Shown here: in pieces, positions 8,310 through 16,899 of the stretch | Layout of the letters: each line of letters begins with the position of its first letter | How positions within the stretch are numbered: position 1 is the stretch's first letter | Assembly (NCBI GenBank): GCA_963798795.1 | Contig: CAWCUZ010000002.1 | Coordinates: forward strand, 806,001-870,000 | DNA from: CAWCUZ01 sp963798795 | GTDB taxonomy: Bacteria > Acidobacteriota > Vicinamibacteria > Vicinamibacterales > SCN-69-37 | DNA length: 64,000 nt | Reading direction: 5' to 3' | Program-made: the position numbers and the translations under genes | Notes under the pieces: generated by a model | What the model was told of the DNA's origin: nothing | The model's input: the letters and a program-made list of their open reading frames with translations, nothing else | Database searches by the model: none

Positions 8310-8849
8310 GCGGAGCGCCGCCGGCGGGCGCGGCGGCGCGCCCTGACGCGCGACGAGCGCGCGGTACTCGCGGATCAGCAGGTCGCGGTGCTCGCGCTCC
8401 TCGTCGGCGAATTCCAGGAAGATGCGCTTGCCTTCGGACTCCTCGAACCGCTCGCCGTAGCGCTTGAAGAACTGGTGGGACCCGCGTTCGCAGCGGATGC
8501 CGATCAGCAGGGCGCGCCGGGCGTCGACGCCCTTGCCCAGCTCCTCGGCGCCGGCGGCGAACAGCCCGTTGGCGGCGCCCTTGAAGAAGAGGAACGTCGG
8601 CTCCGCTTCGAGCCCGGGATGCCCGGCCAACAGTTCGCGGTAGCGCGCCTCGAGCTTGGCGAGGTGCTCGCCCTCCTCGGCGGCCAGCCGCTCGAAGATC
8701 CTGCGGCCGCGCGCGTCGCGCGTGAGCCGCGTCGCGCGGGTGTAGAAGTCGAGGCCGCTCCGTTCGGTGGCGATCGCCATGCGGAGCGCGTCCCGCGCGA
8801 ACACGGCGTCGGTCGGCACCGCCGACTCGGCCTGGCGGCCGGCCCGCAT
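8310..8849 (-). CDS. Rubrerythrin-like ferritin-family protein
   Basis: A four-helix diiron domain of about 180 residues starting at ATG 8849 (MRAGRQAESAV). Ligand motifs appear in order: IATERSGLDFY, EEGEHLAKLE, then ERGSHQFFKRY and FADEEREHRDLL. Duplicated ExxH-type helices of this kind are typical of rubrerythrin/ferritin-like peroxidases that detoxify peroxide or bind iron. No C-terminal rubredoxin CxxC domain follows. The frame stays open into the PHP gene, so the stop may have been lost by an indel or the two may be fused. The end given is the start of the PHP domain. It lies directly behind a Fur/PerR-family gene, and peroxide-responsive PerR regulators commonly control rubrerythrins. 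Confidence 0.75.
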
Positions 8850-9274
8850 CGGCACGATTCGCAGGTCCCGTAGATCTGGAGGACGCTGTCGGTGGCGTCG
8901 AACTGACGGGCGGCGGCCACCTCCTCGATGAGCGCCTCGACGTCCGAGCTGAGGAACTCGAACGACCGGTTGCAGCGCCTGCAGATCAGGTGGAAATGGC
9001 GGGGCTGCCGATAGGCGTGCTCGAACCGGAACCGGCCGTCGCCGAAGTCCACGCGGCGCGCGATGCCGGCGTCCACCATCCACTGGAGCGTGCGGTAGAT
9101 GGTGGCGCGGCTGATGCGCGCGTCGTGCCGCCGGACGAGATCGACCAGCTCGTCGGCGCTGATGTGGCCCTGCTGTTCGAGGAACAGCGCGACGATGACC
9201 TCGCGCTTGCTGGAGCGCCGCCCGCCCGCGGGCCGATGCCGCTCGACGAACTCGCGCGTGGACAGCGGGGTCAC
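8849..9274 (-). CDS. Fur/PerR-family metalloregulator
   Basis: A winged-helix Fur-family repressor. The DNA-recognition helix ISRATIYRTLQWMVDAG is at about residues 50-67, the metal/His region HAYRQPRHFHLIC follows, and structural zinc pairs CRRC and CESC are present. Length to CESCR is about 142 residues, normal for Fur. It acts in the cytoplasm as a dimer that releases DNA on metal loss or peroxide oxidation. The frame has no stop directly after CESCR and stays open to 8504; since the next gene's ATG overlaps the last codon, one missing base near 8845 is the simplest explanation. Its position before a rubrerythrin-like gene favours a PerR role over iron sensing; the Asp of PerR is not certain from sequence. 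Confidence 0.82.
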
Positions 9275-9312
9275 GAAAAATGCTGGAGGCGCCGGCGGGG
9301 CGGCGCGGCGGC

Positions 9313-9642
9313 TCAGGCGCTGAACGACGACCCGCAGCCGCAGGTGGACTTGGCGTTGGGATTCTTGATCGTGAAGCCGCCGCCCATGTCGTTGTCCACG
9401 AAGTCGACCTCGGCCCCCTTGAGGTACCGCAGGCTGATGGGGTCGACGAACAGCCGCACGCCGTTCACCTCGAACACCTGATCCGATGCCGGGTCGCCCT
9501 CGCCCTCGTCGATCATCAGGCCGTACTGGAATCCGGAGCAGCCGCCGCCCTGCACGAACACGCGCAATCCGGCGCCGACCTTGTTCTCCTCGGCCAGCAG
9601 ATCGTTGATTTTGCCCGCCGCCATTTCGGTGACGTGAATCAT
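9313..9642 (-). CDS. erpA: A-type Fe-S cluster carrier (ErpA/IscA family)
   Basis: A 109-residue protein with all three cluster-binding cysteines of A-type carriers: GGGCSGFQYGL in the middle and CGCGSSF at the C-terminus. It accepts nascent iron-sulfur clusters from the assembly scaffold and passes them to apo-proteins. ATG at 9642 is the start; a much longer open frame upstream on this strand is only the shadow of the divergent genes. A TATAAT box ends six bases before the ATG, so the mRNA is probably leaderless. It is divergent from an aldehyde dehydrogenase, with just 30 bases between the two start codons. Confidence 0.93.
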   Translation of the reverse strand: MIHVTEMAAGKINDLLAEENKVGAGLRVFVQGGGCSGFQYGLMIDEGEGDPASDQVFEVNGVRLFVDPISLRYLKGAEVDFVDNDMGGGFTIKNPNAKSTCGCGSSFSA

Positions 9643-9648
9643 GATCTG

Positions 9649-9654
9649 ATTATA
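9649..9654 (-). promoter_or_regulatory. -10 element of erpA, leaderless spacing
   Basis: A perfect TATAAT on the minus strand, with six bases (CAGATC) between it and the erpA ATG. With normal -10 to +1 spacing, transcription would begin at or next to the A of the ATG. Confidence 0.6.
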
Positions 9655-9672
9655 CGGGAAGGGGCCCGAGGC

Positions 9673-11127
9673 ATGGACAAAACACGGACCGACCCGGCGG
9701 CCTGGCCGGTGCTGGTCGCCGGCCGGTGGACCCGCGCCGGGACGTCGCTGGACGTCCGGAATCCCTACGACGACTCCCTGGTCGGCCGCACCTGGACGGG
9801 CGGCGAATCCGACCTGGACCGCGCGATCGACGCGGCCGTTGCCACCGCGCCGCGCATGGCGCGTCTGCCGGCCTACGAGCGCGCGGCCCTGCTGCGCCGG
9901 GTCGCGGAGGGGCTCACCGGAGCCCGCGACGCCATCGCCGGCGTGCTGGCCGCCGAGGCAGGCAAGCCGATCCGCGACGCCGCCACGGAAGTGGACAGGG
10001 CCGCCATGACCTTCCGCGTGGCCGCCGAGGAAAGCCAGCGCATCGGCGGTGAGCTGATCCCGCTCGACCTCGCTCCGCACGCGGCCGGACGCATCGCCAT
10101 CACCCGGCGATTTCCGCTCGGCCCGATCGCCGCGATCACACCGTTCAACTTTCCGCTCAACCTCGTCGCGCACAAGCTGGCGCCAGCTCTCGCGGCAGGC
10201 AACACGGTCGTGCTCAAGCCGGCGACCAGGACGCCGCTCTCGGCGCTGACGCTCGCCCGGCTGCTCGACGAGGCCGGTCTGCCGGAAGGCGCACTGAGCG
10301 TGCTCCCGCTGACGCGCGCCGCGGCGGACCGGCTGGTCGAGGACGACCGTCTGCGCCTGCTCACCTTCACCGGATCGGCGGCCGTGGGCTGGGGGATCAA
10401 GGCGCGCGCCGGCAGGAAGCGCGTGATTCTGGAGCTCGGCGGCAACGCCGGGGTCATCGTCGATCAGGACGCGGATCTGCCGTACGCCGTCAGCCGGCTC
10501 ACGGCGGGCAGCTTCGGGTACGCCGGTCAGAGCTGCATCTCCGTGCAGCGGATCTACGTCCACGAGGCGATCTATGACGCCCTGGCAGACCGCCTCGTCG
10601 AAGCGGTCCAGCGGCTGACCGTGGGCGACCCGCTCGACCCGTCGGCCGACGTCGGGCCGCTCATCACGACCGCCGACGCCGAACGGGTCGAGGCCTGGGT
10701 GCGCGAGGCGACCGCGGCGGGTGCCCGGGTGCTGACCGGCGGCCGGCGCATCGGCCGGGCGGCCTATGCCCCGACGGTCCTGGCCGACGTGCCAGCCGAC
10801 GTGCGGGTGTGCGCCGAGGAGGTCTTCGCCCCGCTCGTGGGGCTCTACCGCGTGCCGGACGTGGAAGCGGCGATCGAGGGCGTGAATCGATCCCGGTACG
10901 GCCTGCAGGCAGGCATCTTCACGAACACACTCGCGCACGCGCTGGCGGCATTCGATCGGCTGGAGGTCGGCGGGGTCATCCTCAACGACGTGCCGTCGTT
11001 CCGCGTCGATCACATGCCCTACGGCGGCGTGCGGGATTCCGGGCTCGGACGCGAGGGGCCGCGCTATGCCATCGAGGAGATGACCGAACCGAGGTTGCTC
11101 GTGATCAATCAGCCGAACCATGATTAA
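9673..11127 (+). CDS. NAD(P)-dependent aldehyde dehydrogenase
   Basis: A 484-residue aldehyde dehydrogenase. The Rossmann/cofactor region PFNFPLNLVAHKLAPALAAG is near residue 155, LELGGNAGV contains the general-base Glu near 255, and YAGQSCISVQR carries the catalytic Cys near 290. FGPFGG-type motif is PYGGVRDSGLGREG near the end, and the family's usual length is matched. It oxidises an aldehyde to an acid through a thioester. The sequence style (EAGKPIRDA, LELGGNAGVIVD) is close to lactaldehyde and non-phosphorylating glyceraldehyde-3-phosphate dehydrogenases; the substrate is not decided. It is followed nine bases later by pgi, so a sugar or triose aldehyde is plausible. Confidence 0.88.
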   Translation: MDKTRTDPAAWPVLVAGRWTRAGTSLDVRNPYDDSLVGRTWTGGESDLDRAIDAAVATAPRMARLPAYERAALLRRVAEGLTGARDAIAGVLAAEAGKPIRDAATEVDRAAMTFRVAAEESQRIGGELIPLDLAPHAAGRIAITRRFPLGPIAAITPFNFPLNLVAHKLAPALAAGNTVVLKPATRTPLSALTLARLLDEAGLPEGALSVLPLTRAAADRLVEDDRLRLLTFTGSAAVGWGIKARAGRKRVILELGGNAGVIVDQDADLPYAVSRLTAGSFGYAGQSCISVQRIYVHEAIYDALADRLVEAVQRLTVGDPLDPSADVGPLITTADAERVEAWVREATAAGARVLTGGRRIGRAAYAPTVLADVPADVRVCAEEVFAPLVGLYRVPDVEAAIEGVNRSRYGLQAGIFTNTLAHALAAFDRLEVGGVILNDVPSFRVDHMPYGGVRDSGLGREGPRYAIEEMTEPRLLVINQPNHD

Positions 11128-11136
11128 GGGAGCCGC

Positions 11137-12765
11137 ATGACGACCGCCCCGCAGACGGGTCTGCTCCACACGCTGCTCGAGCAGCGGGTCGCCTCCCGGA
11201 TCTGGTCTCGCGACACGACCGTATTCGCCCCGGCGGGCACCGACCCGGCGGTGCACGCGTCGGTGGCCAGCCGGCTGGGCTGGCTGGATGCGCCCGCGGC
11301 GATGCCGGCCCATATCGCGGGCCTCCGCGCGGTCGCGCGCGACGCCCGAGACGAAGGGCTCGACCGGATCTGCCTGCTCGGCATGGGCGGCAGCAGCCTG
11401 TGCGCGGAAGTGCTGCGCGACGTGCTGGTCCCCACGGCCCGGAGCGGGCCGCTCAGCGTGTTCGATACGACCGACGAACGCGCGATCGACCGGCTGACGC
11501 GCGGGCTCGACGCGCGCCGCACCATGTTCATCGTCGCCAGCAAGAGCGGGACGACGGTGGAAGTGCGCTCGCTCGAGCGGTATTTCCGTGCGCTGATGAC
11601 GCGCGCGCTCGGCGACCGGACCGGCCGTCACTTCATCGCGATCACCGATCCCGGCACGCCGCTCGTCGCCCATGCCCGGGAACAGGCGTACCGTGCCACG
11701 TTCCTGAATCCACCGGACATCGGCGGTCGGTACTCGGCGCTCTCGCTCTTCGGCCTGGTCCCCGGCTGCCTGCTCGGCATCGATCCCGGCGAGCTGCTCG
11801 GCAGCGCCGCGCGGATGGCCGAACGATGCCGGCGCGATACCGCCGACAATCCCGGACTGGCGCTCGGCGCCTTTCTCGCCAGCAGCGTGGCCGAAGGACG
11901 CGACAAGCTGACGCTGCTGCTGCCCGAGTCGCTCGAGCCGCTGGGCGCGTGGATCGAGCAGCTCATCGCGGAAAGCACCGGCAAGCACGGGAGGGGCCTG
12001 CTGCCGATCGTGGCCGAACCGGCCGGCCAGCCCGCCGATTACGGCACCGACCGCACGTTCGTGGCCCTGGTCGCGGCCGACTCGCGCGAGTTGATCAAGC
12101 GGGCCGAAACGCTGGTCACGGCCGGCCATGCCGTCTTTCGGGTGGAGGCCGCGCGTGGCGAGCTCGGCGCCGAGTTTTTCCGCTGGGAGTTCGCCACCGC
12201 GGTGGCCGGCGCGGCGATGGGCATCAATCCGTTCAACGAGCCGAACGTGCGCGAGGCCAAGGCCCGGACGCAGGCGCTGCTCGACGCGTTTCACGAAACC
12301 GGGGCCCTCCGGGTGGAGCCGCCCCTCAAACCGCGTGAAACCTGCTTCTGCCGCGAGCACCGGCCCGCCGGCGACGTCAAGCCGTCGTATTTCGCGGTCC
12401 TCGACTACCTCCCGCAGGATGACGCACGCCGCGCGGTGGCCGATCGCTTCCGGCGGCGCATGCGCACCCGCAGCCGGACGGCGGCCACCTACGGGGCCGG
12501 GCCGCGGTATCTGCACTCGACCGGGCAGTTCCACAAGGGCGGCCCGCCCGGCGGCCGGTTCATCCTGCTCACCGCCGCGGACGAAACCACGACCGACGTG
12601 CCCGAGGCCGGTTATACGTTCAGCGTGCTCAAGCAGGCGCAGGCGCTTGGCGACTTCGAGGCGCTCGTCGCAGCCGGCCGCAGCGTGGTGCACTATCACT
12701 TCGACGATCCGTCGGCCGACTTCTCGCGGGAGCTGGATGCCGTGCTGCTCCTGGACGGGCGATGA
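11137..12765 (+). CDS. pgi: Glucose-6-phosphate isomerase (Tal/Pgi-fusion type, stand-alone)
   Basis: A 542-residue phosphoglucose isomerase with two SIS domains. The first has LGMGGSSLCAEVL and FIVASKSGTTVEVRS (sugar-phosphate loop) and a GGRYSALSLFG signature; the C-terminal part has STGQFHKGGPPGGRF with the catalytic His/Lys region. It interconverts glucose-6-P and fructose-6-P in the cytoplasm. The C-terminal layout (YFAVLDYLPQDD... RSRTAATYGAGPRYLHSTGQ) resembles the Pgi half of bifunctional transaldolase/Pgi proteins rather than classical Pgi, but no transaldolase domain precedes it. AAGGGAG lies just before the ATG. It follows the aldehyde dehydrogenase by nine bases and overlaps the methyltransferase gene as ATGA. 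Confidence 0.9.
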   Translation: MTTAPQTGLLHTLLEQRVASRIWSRDTTVFAPAGTDPAVHASVASRLGWLDAPAAMPAHIAGLRAVARDARDEGLDRICLLGMGGSSLCAEVLRDVLVPTARSGPLSVFDTTDERAIDRLTRGLDARRTMFIVASKSGTTVEVRSLERYFRALMTRALGDRTGRHFIAITDPGTPLVAHAREQAYRATFLNPPDIGGRYSALSLFGLVPGCLLGIDPGELLGSAARMAERCRRDTADNPGLALGAFLASSVAEGRDKLTLLLPESLEPLGAWIEQLIAESTGKHGRGLLPIVAEPAGQPADYGTDRTFVALVAADSRELIKRAETLVTAGHAVFRVEAARGELGAEFFRWEFATAVAGAAMGINPFNEPNVREAKARTQALLDAFHETGALRVEPPLKPRETCFCREHRPAGDVKPSYFAVLDYLPQDDARRAVADRFRRRMRTRSRTAATYGAGPRYLHSTGQFHKGGPPGGRFILLTAADETTTDVPEAGYTFSVLKQAQALGDFEALVAAGRSVVHYHFDDPSADFSRELDAVLLLDGR

Positions 12766-13460
12766 ACGATCCGCGATTTGTGATTCGTGGCCGGCGAATG
12801 CCGAGACGGTCGATTCTGCTGCCGACCGCCCTGGTCCTGGCCGTGGGTGGGCACGTGCTTGCCGCGCGGAGCCAGGGGCGGGAGCCGCCGAGCCGGCTGT
12901 TCCCGCCCGAAGAGCTGGCCACGCTGGAAGGGCCGGATCGCGACGAGTGGCAGCAGCCCGACCGCATCATGGACGCGCTCGGCATCGCCGATGGGGCGCG
13001 CGTGGCCGACCTCGGCGCCGGGGGCGGCTGGTTCACCGTGCGGCTGGCCCATCGGGTCGGACCGAACGGCCAGGTCTATGCCGAAGACATTCAGCCGAGG
13101 ATGCTGGACTCGATCGACCGCCGCGTCCGCAGCGCCGGCCTGACCAACGTCGGCACCGTCCTCGGCACGCCCGACGATCCCAGACTGCCAGACGACCTGC
13201 AGGCCGTGCTGATGGTCGACATCTTTCCCCAGTTGTCGGATCCGGTGGGGCTGCTGCGCAACATCGCCCGCTCGCTCGCGCCCAACGGCCGGATCGGGAT
13301 CGTGGACTTCAAGCCGGATGGATCGGGCGGTCCGGGTCCACCGCTGGCGGAACGCCTGGCCGCCGACGTGGTCGTGCGCGATGCGACGCAGGCGGGTCTC
13401 CGGCTGCACAGCCACGAAACCTTCCTGCGCTATCAGTACTTGCTGGTGTTCACGAAGTAA
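12762..13460 (+). CDS. Exported SAM-dependent methyltransferase-like protein
   Basis: A 232-residue protein with a class I methyltransferase core: VADLGAGGGWFTVRLA is motif I (SAM-binding glycine loop), YAEDIQPRMLDSI holds the acidic residue after strand 2, and AVLMVDIFPQL is motif IV. The N-terminus MNDPRFVIRGRRMPRRSILLPTA... reads as a Tat- or Sec-like signal (Arg cluster, then LLPTALVLAVGGHVLAA), so the enzyme may be periplasmic or membrane-anchored, which is odd because SAM is cytoplasmic. Proteins of this kind are frequent in Acidobacteriota and Planctomycetota. Its start overlaps the pgi stop (ATGA), so it is translationally coupled. Substrate unknown. Confidence 0.7.
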   Translation: MNDPRFVIRGRRMPRRSILLPTALVLAVGGHVLAARSQGREPPSRLFPPEELATLEGPDRDEWQQPDRIMDALGIADGARVADLGAGGGWFTVRLAHRVGPNGQVYAEDIQPRMLDSIDRRVRSAGLTNVGTVLGTPDDPRLPDDLQAVLMVDIFPQLSDPVGLLRNIARSLAPNGRIGIVDFKPDGSGGPGPPLAERLAADVVVRDATQAGLRLHSHETFLRYQYLLVFTK

Positions 13461-13467
13461 CGCCGCC

Positions 13468-14337
13468 ATGCCGACGCTGCCGACGTTCTTCTTGCCGATC
13501 CAGGATGAGGTGACGCGCGCGCTGAGGGATCTCGTGCGGCCCGTGCCGCTCGCCCCCGCGCCCGTCGTCGACGCGATGCGCTACACCCTGCTCGCGCCGT
13601 CCAAGCGGGTCCGCGCCGTGGTCGTGGTGCTCGCGGCGGAGCTCTGCGGTTCGACGACCCGCGCCATGGCGCCCGCGTGCGCCATCGAGTGCGTCCATGC
13701 CGCTTCGCTGATGCTCGACGATCTGCCCAGCATGGACGACGCCCCGCTGCGTCGAGGCCAGCGCGCCTCGCACCTGGTCTACGGCGAAGCGGTCACGATC
13801 CTCGCGGCGTTCGGTCTGCTCAACGCCGCCTTCGGCCACCTCGCCGGCATCGGCGACCCCGCGCTCGCGCGACGTCTGGTCGACATGCTGGCCGATGCCG
13901 TCGGCCTGGACGGACTCGTGGCCGGCCAGGCCGAGGACGTGCTGGCCACCGAGACGGCCGTTTCCTTCGAGGCGCTCGAGCGCATCCACCGCCGCAAGAC
14001 CGGCGTGCTCTTCAGCACGGCCGCCGCGGCCGGCGCGCTCACGGCGGGCGCCTCGGCCGGCGACGTGGCGGCGCTGACCGCCTACGCCAAGAACCTGGGG
14101 CTGGCGTTTCAGATCGTCGACGACCTGCTCGACGTCACCGGGACCACGGAGGAAACCGGCAAAGCCGTTCGTCACGACGCTCGCAAGACGACGTTCGTGT
14201 CGTTCAGCGGCGAGGCAGGCGCGCGGGAGCTGGCACGAGAGCTCTGCCGGACGGCGGTGGCGTCGCTGGCGCCGTTCGGCAAGCGCGCGGCGCGTCTGTC
14301 GGAGCTGGCGGACTTCGTGGCCGTGCGGCACGTATAA
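13468..14337 (+). CDS. ispA: Short-chain polyprenyl diphosphate synthase (farnesyl/geranylgeranyl-PP synthase)
   Basis: A 289-residue trans-prenyltransferase, the usual IspA length. The first Asp-rich motif is SLMLDDLPSMDD (bacterial FPP type with two residues inserted), followed by LRRGQRASHLVYGEA; the second Asp-rich region is FQIVDDLLDVTG. LLAPSKRVRAVVV stands where most members have GKR(I/L)RP, so the allyl/IPP contact Lys and Arg are conserved. It condenses isopentenyl diphosphate with an allylic diphosphate to make C15 or C20 chains in the cytoplasm. The start ATG at 13468 is eight bases after the methyltransferase stop; the stop codon lies inside a TATAAA box of the next gene. Confidence 0.87.
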   Translation: MPTLPTFFLPIQDEVTRALRDLVRPVPLAPAPVVDAMRYTLLAPSKRVRAVVVVLAAELCGSTTRAMAPACAIECVHAASLMLDDLPSMDDAPLRRGQRASHLVYGEAVTILAAFGLLNAAFGHLAGIGDPALARRLVDMLADAVGLDGLVAGQAEDVLATETAVSFEALERIHRRKTGVLFSTAAAAGALTAGASAGDVAALTAYAKNLGLAFQIVDDLLDVTGTTEETGKAVRHDARKTTFVSFSGEAGARELARELCRTAVASLAPFGKRAARLSELADFVAVRHV

Positions 14338-14347
14338 AGTTGAGAGC

Positions 14348-16261
14348 GTGACCGAGCCTCGCGATCCGCAGATCGACAGCCTGCGCGAGCAGTTGCGCGC
14401 CCTGGGCTACCTCGATGCACGCGTCGGCCGGTTCGTGCTGGGCGGCGCGATCGGCCAGGCGCGGCCGGCGGCGCTCGCGGCCCGCGCCAGCGCGCGGATC
14501 GGGCTCATCGCCGGCGTGCTGCTGGGCCCCGCAGGCGCCGTCGGCCTGCGGGCGCGGGCGCCGGGGCTGGTCACCGGCACGACCGACGCCATCGTTCTGG
14601 CCGGCTATCTCGCGATCTTCTTCGGCCTGGCCGGCGCGATCTTCGCCTTCGCGAGCATCTTCATTGCCGGTTCGACCGCACGCGGCTTTGCCGCTCGGCC
14701 GGCGTTCCCGAGGCTCGCGCAGCGGGCGGCGGCCGCCGCCGGCGTCGTCACCGCCCTGGCGTGCCTCGCCTACCTGACCCTGTGGTGGCGCGCGGCGCTC
14801 GGGCCGGCGAGTGGATCCTGGGCGTGGACGGCCGTGGTGGTCGCGGTGGCGGTGGCTATCAGCGCATTGCTGGGCCAGGCCGTCACGATCACCGTGCTCG
14901 CGTTCGTCGTCCGGCTCGGCGTGGCCCGCGCGTTGTCACCCGGTCTGCCGTTGTCGAAGCGCGCGACCGCCGCGCTCACCATCGTGGCGCTGGCGGGCGC
15001 CAGCGCGCTGCTGCTGTCGTCGTCCGGCGTTTCGGCCGCGGCGCCGCCTCCGCTGACCGTCGTCCCCACGGGTCAGCGGGCGGTCGTCATCGCCCTCGAC
15101 GGCGTCGACGGCAAACTGCTGGAGCGGCTGCGACAGCAGGGACGATTGCCGCACCTCGCGCCGATCCTGGCCGGCGCGAACGTCAGCCTGCCGTCCGATC
15201 CGGACCGCGATCCCGCCCGTGTGTGGACGACGATCGCCACCGGTCAGCCTCCGGAACGACACGGCATCAGGGCCCTGGAGTCCCGGCAGGTGGCCGGCAT
15301 GGAGGGGCGGCTCCGCGCCGACTCGCCGGCGTGGTCGACGCTTGCCGCGGCCACGGACCTGGTGCGCTTGACGCGGCCGGCGATTGCCTCGGGCGCGCAG
15401 CGATTGATTCCGGCGTTCTGGGAAGTCGCCGCACGCGCGGGTCTGCGCACCGCGGTCGTCCACTGGTGGGCCACGTGGCCGGCGCCCGCGGACCGCGGCA
15501 TCGTGCTCACCGATCGCGCGATCCTGCGGCTGGAGCATGGCGGTGCGCTGGCCGGCGAAATTGCGCCCGAGTCGCTGTACAGCACGTTGCGCGAGGGCTG
15601 GGCGGACCGGCGCGCCCGCGCGGACGCGCTTGGCGCTGAAGCCGCCGCGGGCCTGGATGATGCCGTCATGGCGGGGGCGGTATCCCGATCGGCGAGCCTC
15701 GATGCGCTGCTGATCGACATCGCCTCGGACCCGGCGCTCGAACCGCTCGATCTGCTCGTCGTCTATCTGCCGGGTCTGGACATCCTGCAGCACGGCCTGC
15801 TCGACGAACCGGGCACGGCGGCGCTGGCGCCGTCGGCCGCGGCCGCGCGGCTGACCACGATCGAAACGTACTACGAGCGCCTCGACCGGATGCTCGGCGA
15901 TGCCCTGAAGGCGGCCGACACGCCGGACCGCCTGCTGCTGGTCGTCACGCAGCCCGGCCGCGTCACACCGCCATCGCCGGGACGGCTCATCGTGAAAGGC
16001 TCCATCGCGATGGACGCGCGGGTCGAGGCCGATGTCACCGACGTGGGGCCGACCGTTCTCTACGCTCTGGGAATCCCGATCGCGGACGATCTGAAAGGCC
16101 ACGCCCTCACGGCGCTGTTCGCGCCGTCCTTTCGGTCGGCGCACGCCGTGCGCGCCGTCTCGACCTACGGATCGCGCGGCGCGACCAACCGGCCCGGCTC
16201 GGGCCAGCCGCTCGACCGCGAGATGATCGAACGGATGCGAAGCCTTGGCTATGTCAAGTGA
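14348..16261 (+). CDS. Membrane-anchored alkaline-phosphatase/phosphodiesterase-superfamily protein
   Basis: A 637-residue protein in two parts. Residues ~1-230 hold about five hydrophobic segments (for example LIAGVLLGPAGAVGL, LAIFFGLAGAIFAFA and AVVVAVAVAISALLG). The rest is a type I phosphodiesterase/nucleotide pyrophosphatase-like domain: VVIALDGVDGKLLERL starts the metal site, VWTTIATGQPPERHGI carries the catalytic Thr, and LLVVYLPGLDILQHGL corresponds to the second metal-binding strand. It probably hydrolyses or transfers a phosphoester at the outer face of the inner membrane. GTG at 14348 was chosen because it follows ispA directly and a TATAAA box ends nine bases before it. The substrate is not known. 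Confidence 0.75.
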   Translation: MTEPRDPQIDSLREQLRALGYLDARVGRFVLGGAIGQARPAALAARASARIGLIAGVLLGPAGAVGLRARAPGLVTGTTDAIVLAGYLAIFFGLAGAIFAFASIFIAGSTARGFAARPAFPRLAQRAAAAAGVVTALACLAYLTLWWRAALGPASGSWAWTAVVVAVAVAISALLGQAVTITVLAFVVRLGVARALSPGLPLSKRATAALTIVALAGASALLLSSSGVSAAAPPPLTVVPTGQRAVVIALDGVDGKLLERLRQQGRLPHLAPILAGANVSLPSDPDRDPARVWTTIATGQPPERHGIRALESRQVAGMEGRLRADSPAWSTLAAATDLVRLTRPAIASGAQRLIPAFWEVAARAGLRTAVVHWWATWPAPADRGIVLTDRAILRLEHGGALAGEIAPESLYSTLREGWADRRARADALGAEAAAGLDDAVMAGAVSRSASLDALLIDIASDPALEPLDLLVVYLPGLDILQHGLLDEPGTAALAPSAAAARLTTIETYYERLDRMLGDALKAADTPDRLLLVVTQPGRVTPPSPGRLIVKGSIAMDARVEADVTDVGPTVLYALGIPIADDLKGHALTALFAPSFRSAHAVRAVSTYGSRGATNRPGSGQPLDREMIERMRSLGYVK

Positions 16262-16270
16262 CGGGTGTCG

Positions 16271-16290
16271 CCGGGTCTTCAGCCCCGGGG
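16271..16290. repeat. CCGGGTCTTCAG-type short palindromic repeat
   Basis: A 20-base copy of a small hairpin motif (CCGGGTCTTCAGCCCCGG core) lies between the convergent phosphodiesterase gene and bioY. Two further copies lie at 38325-38382. It may act as a bidirectional terminator, but there is no T-run. Confidence 0.5.
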
Positions 16291-16295
16291 AACTT

Positions 16296-16880
16296 CTATC
16301 GTCCGATCAGCCGCCAGGCCTGCGGCAGGACGAGCGACGCGGCGAGCACCTTGACCACGTCCAGGGCGATGAACGGATAGAAACCCTGGACGAGCGCCAG
16401 CGGCAGGGAGTGCGTGAACGCGACGGCGAGCCACGATACGCCGCCCGCAAAGATCGCAGCCAGGCCGGCGAGCATGGCGGCTGCGGAGGTGAGGATCCGG
16501 CGATCCCATCCGCGCTCGGCGAGCCACCCGGCGATGAACGCCGCCACGGGATAGGCCATCAGATATCCGCCCGTGGGCCCCAGCAGGCGCGCGGCCCCGG
16601 GTGGCAACGCGGCCGAGGGAGCGAACACCGGGAGGCCGGCGATGCCGGCGACGAGGTACAGCACCTGGGACAGCGGTCCGAGCCGCGAGCCCAGCGCGGC
16701 GCCGCTGAGCAGCACGATCATCGGCCCGAGCGTGAAGGGCACGGCCGTGAACGGCAGCGGGATCGAGATTTGCGCCGCGGCGGCGGTCGAGGCCACGGCG
16801 AGCGCGAGCGCGCCCACGCGCACCGGCGTCGCATAGGATGAATTGGCGACGGAGCGGCTGACGATCGAGCTGGACATCAT
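16296..16880 (-). CDS. bioY: Biotin transporter substrate-binding subunit BioY
   Basis: A ~194-residue, very hydrophobic protein of BioY size with about six membrane helices. The family signature region GPTGGYLMAYPVAAFIAGWL is near residues 110-130, and IPLPFTAVPFTLGPM near the first periplasmic loop matches BioY (P-F-T-pattern). BioY is the S component of an energy-coupling factor transporter that captures biotin; BioM and BioN are not adjacent, so it may work alone or share ECF modules. ATG at 16880 is preferred over 16877. A TAGAAT box on the minus strand ends nine bases before it. The gene is divergent from thiD with only 19 bases between starts. Confidence 0.92.
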   Translation of the reverse strand: MMSSSIVSRSVANSSYATPVRVGALALAVASTAAAAQISIPLPFTAVPFTLGPMIVLLSGAALGSRLGPLSQVLYLVAGIAGLPVFAPSAALPPGAARLLGPTGGYLMAYPVAAFIAGWLAERGWDRRILTSAAAMLAGLAAIFAGGVSWLAVAFTHSLPLALVQGFYPFIALDVVKVLAASLVLPQAWRLIGR

Positions 16881-16899
16881 CAACTCTGGATTCTAGCGA

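Noticed and set aside
9313..12699. A 1128-codon open frame on the minus strand
   Set aside because: Only its last 109 codons (erpA) are real. The rest mirrors the aldehyde dehydrogenase and pgi genes and is kept open by high GC.
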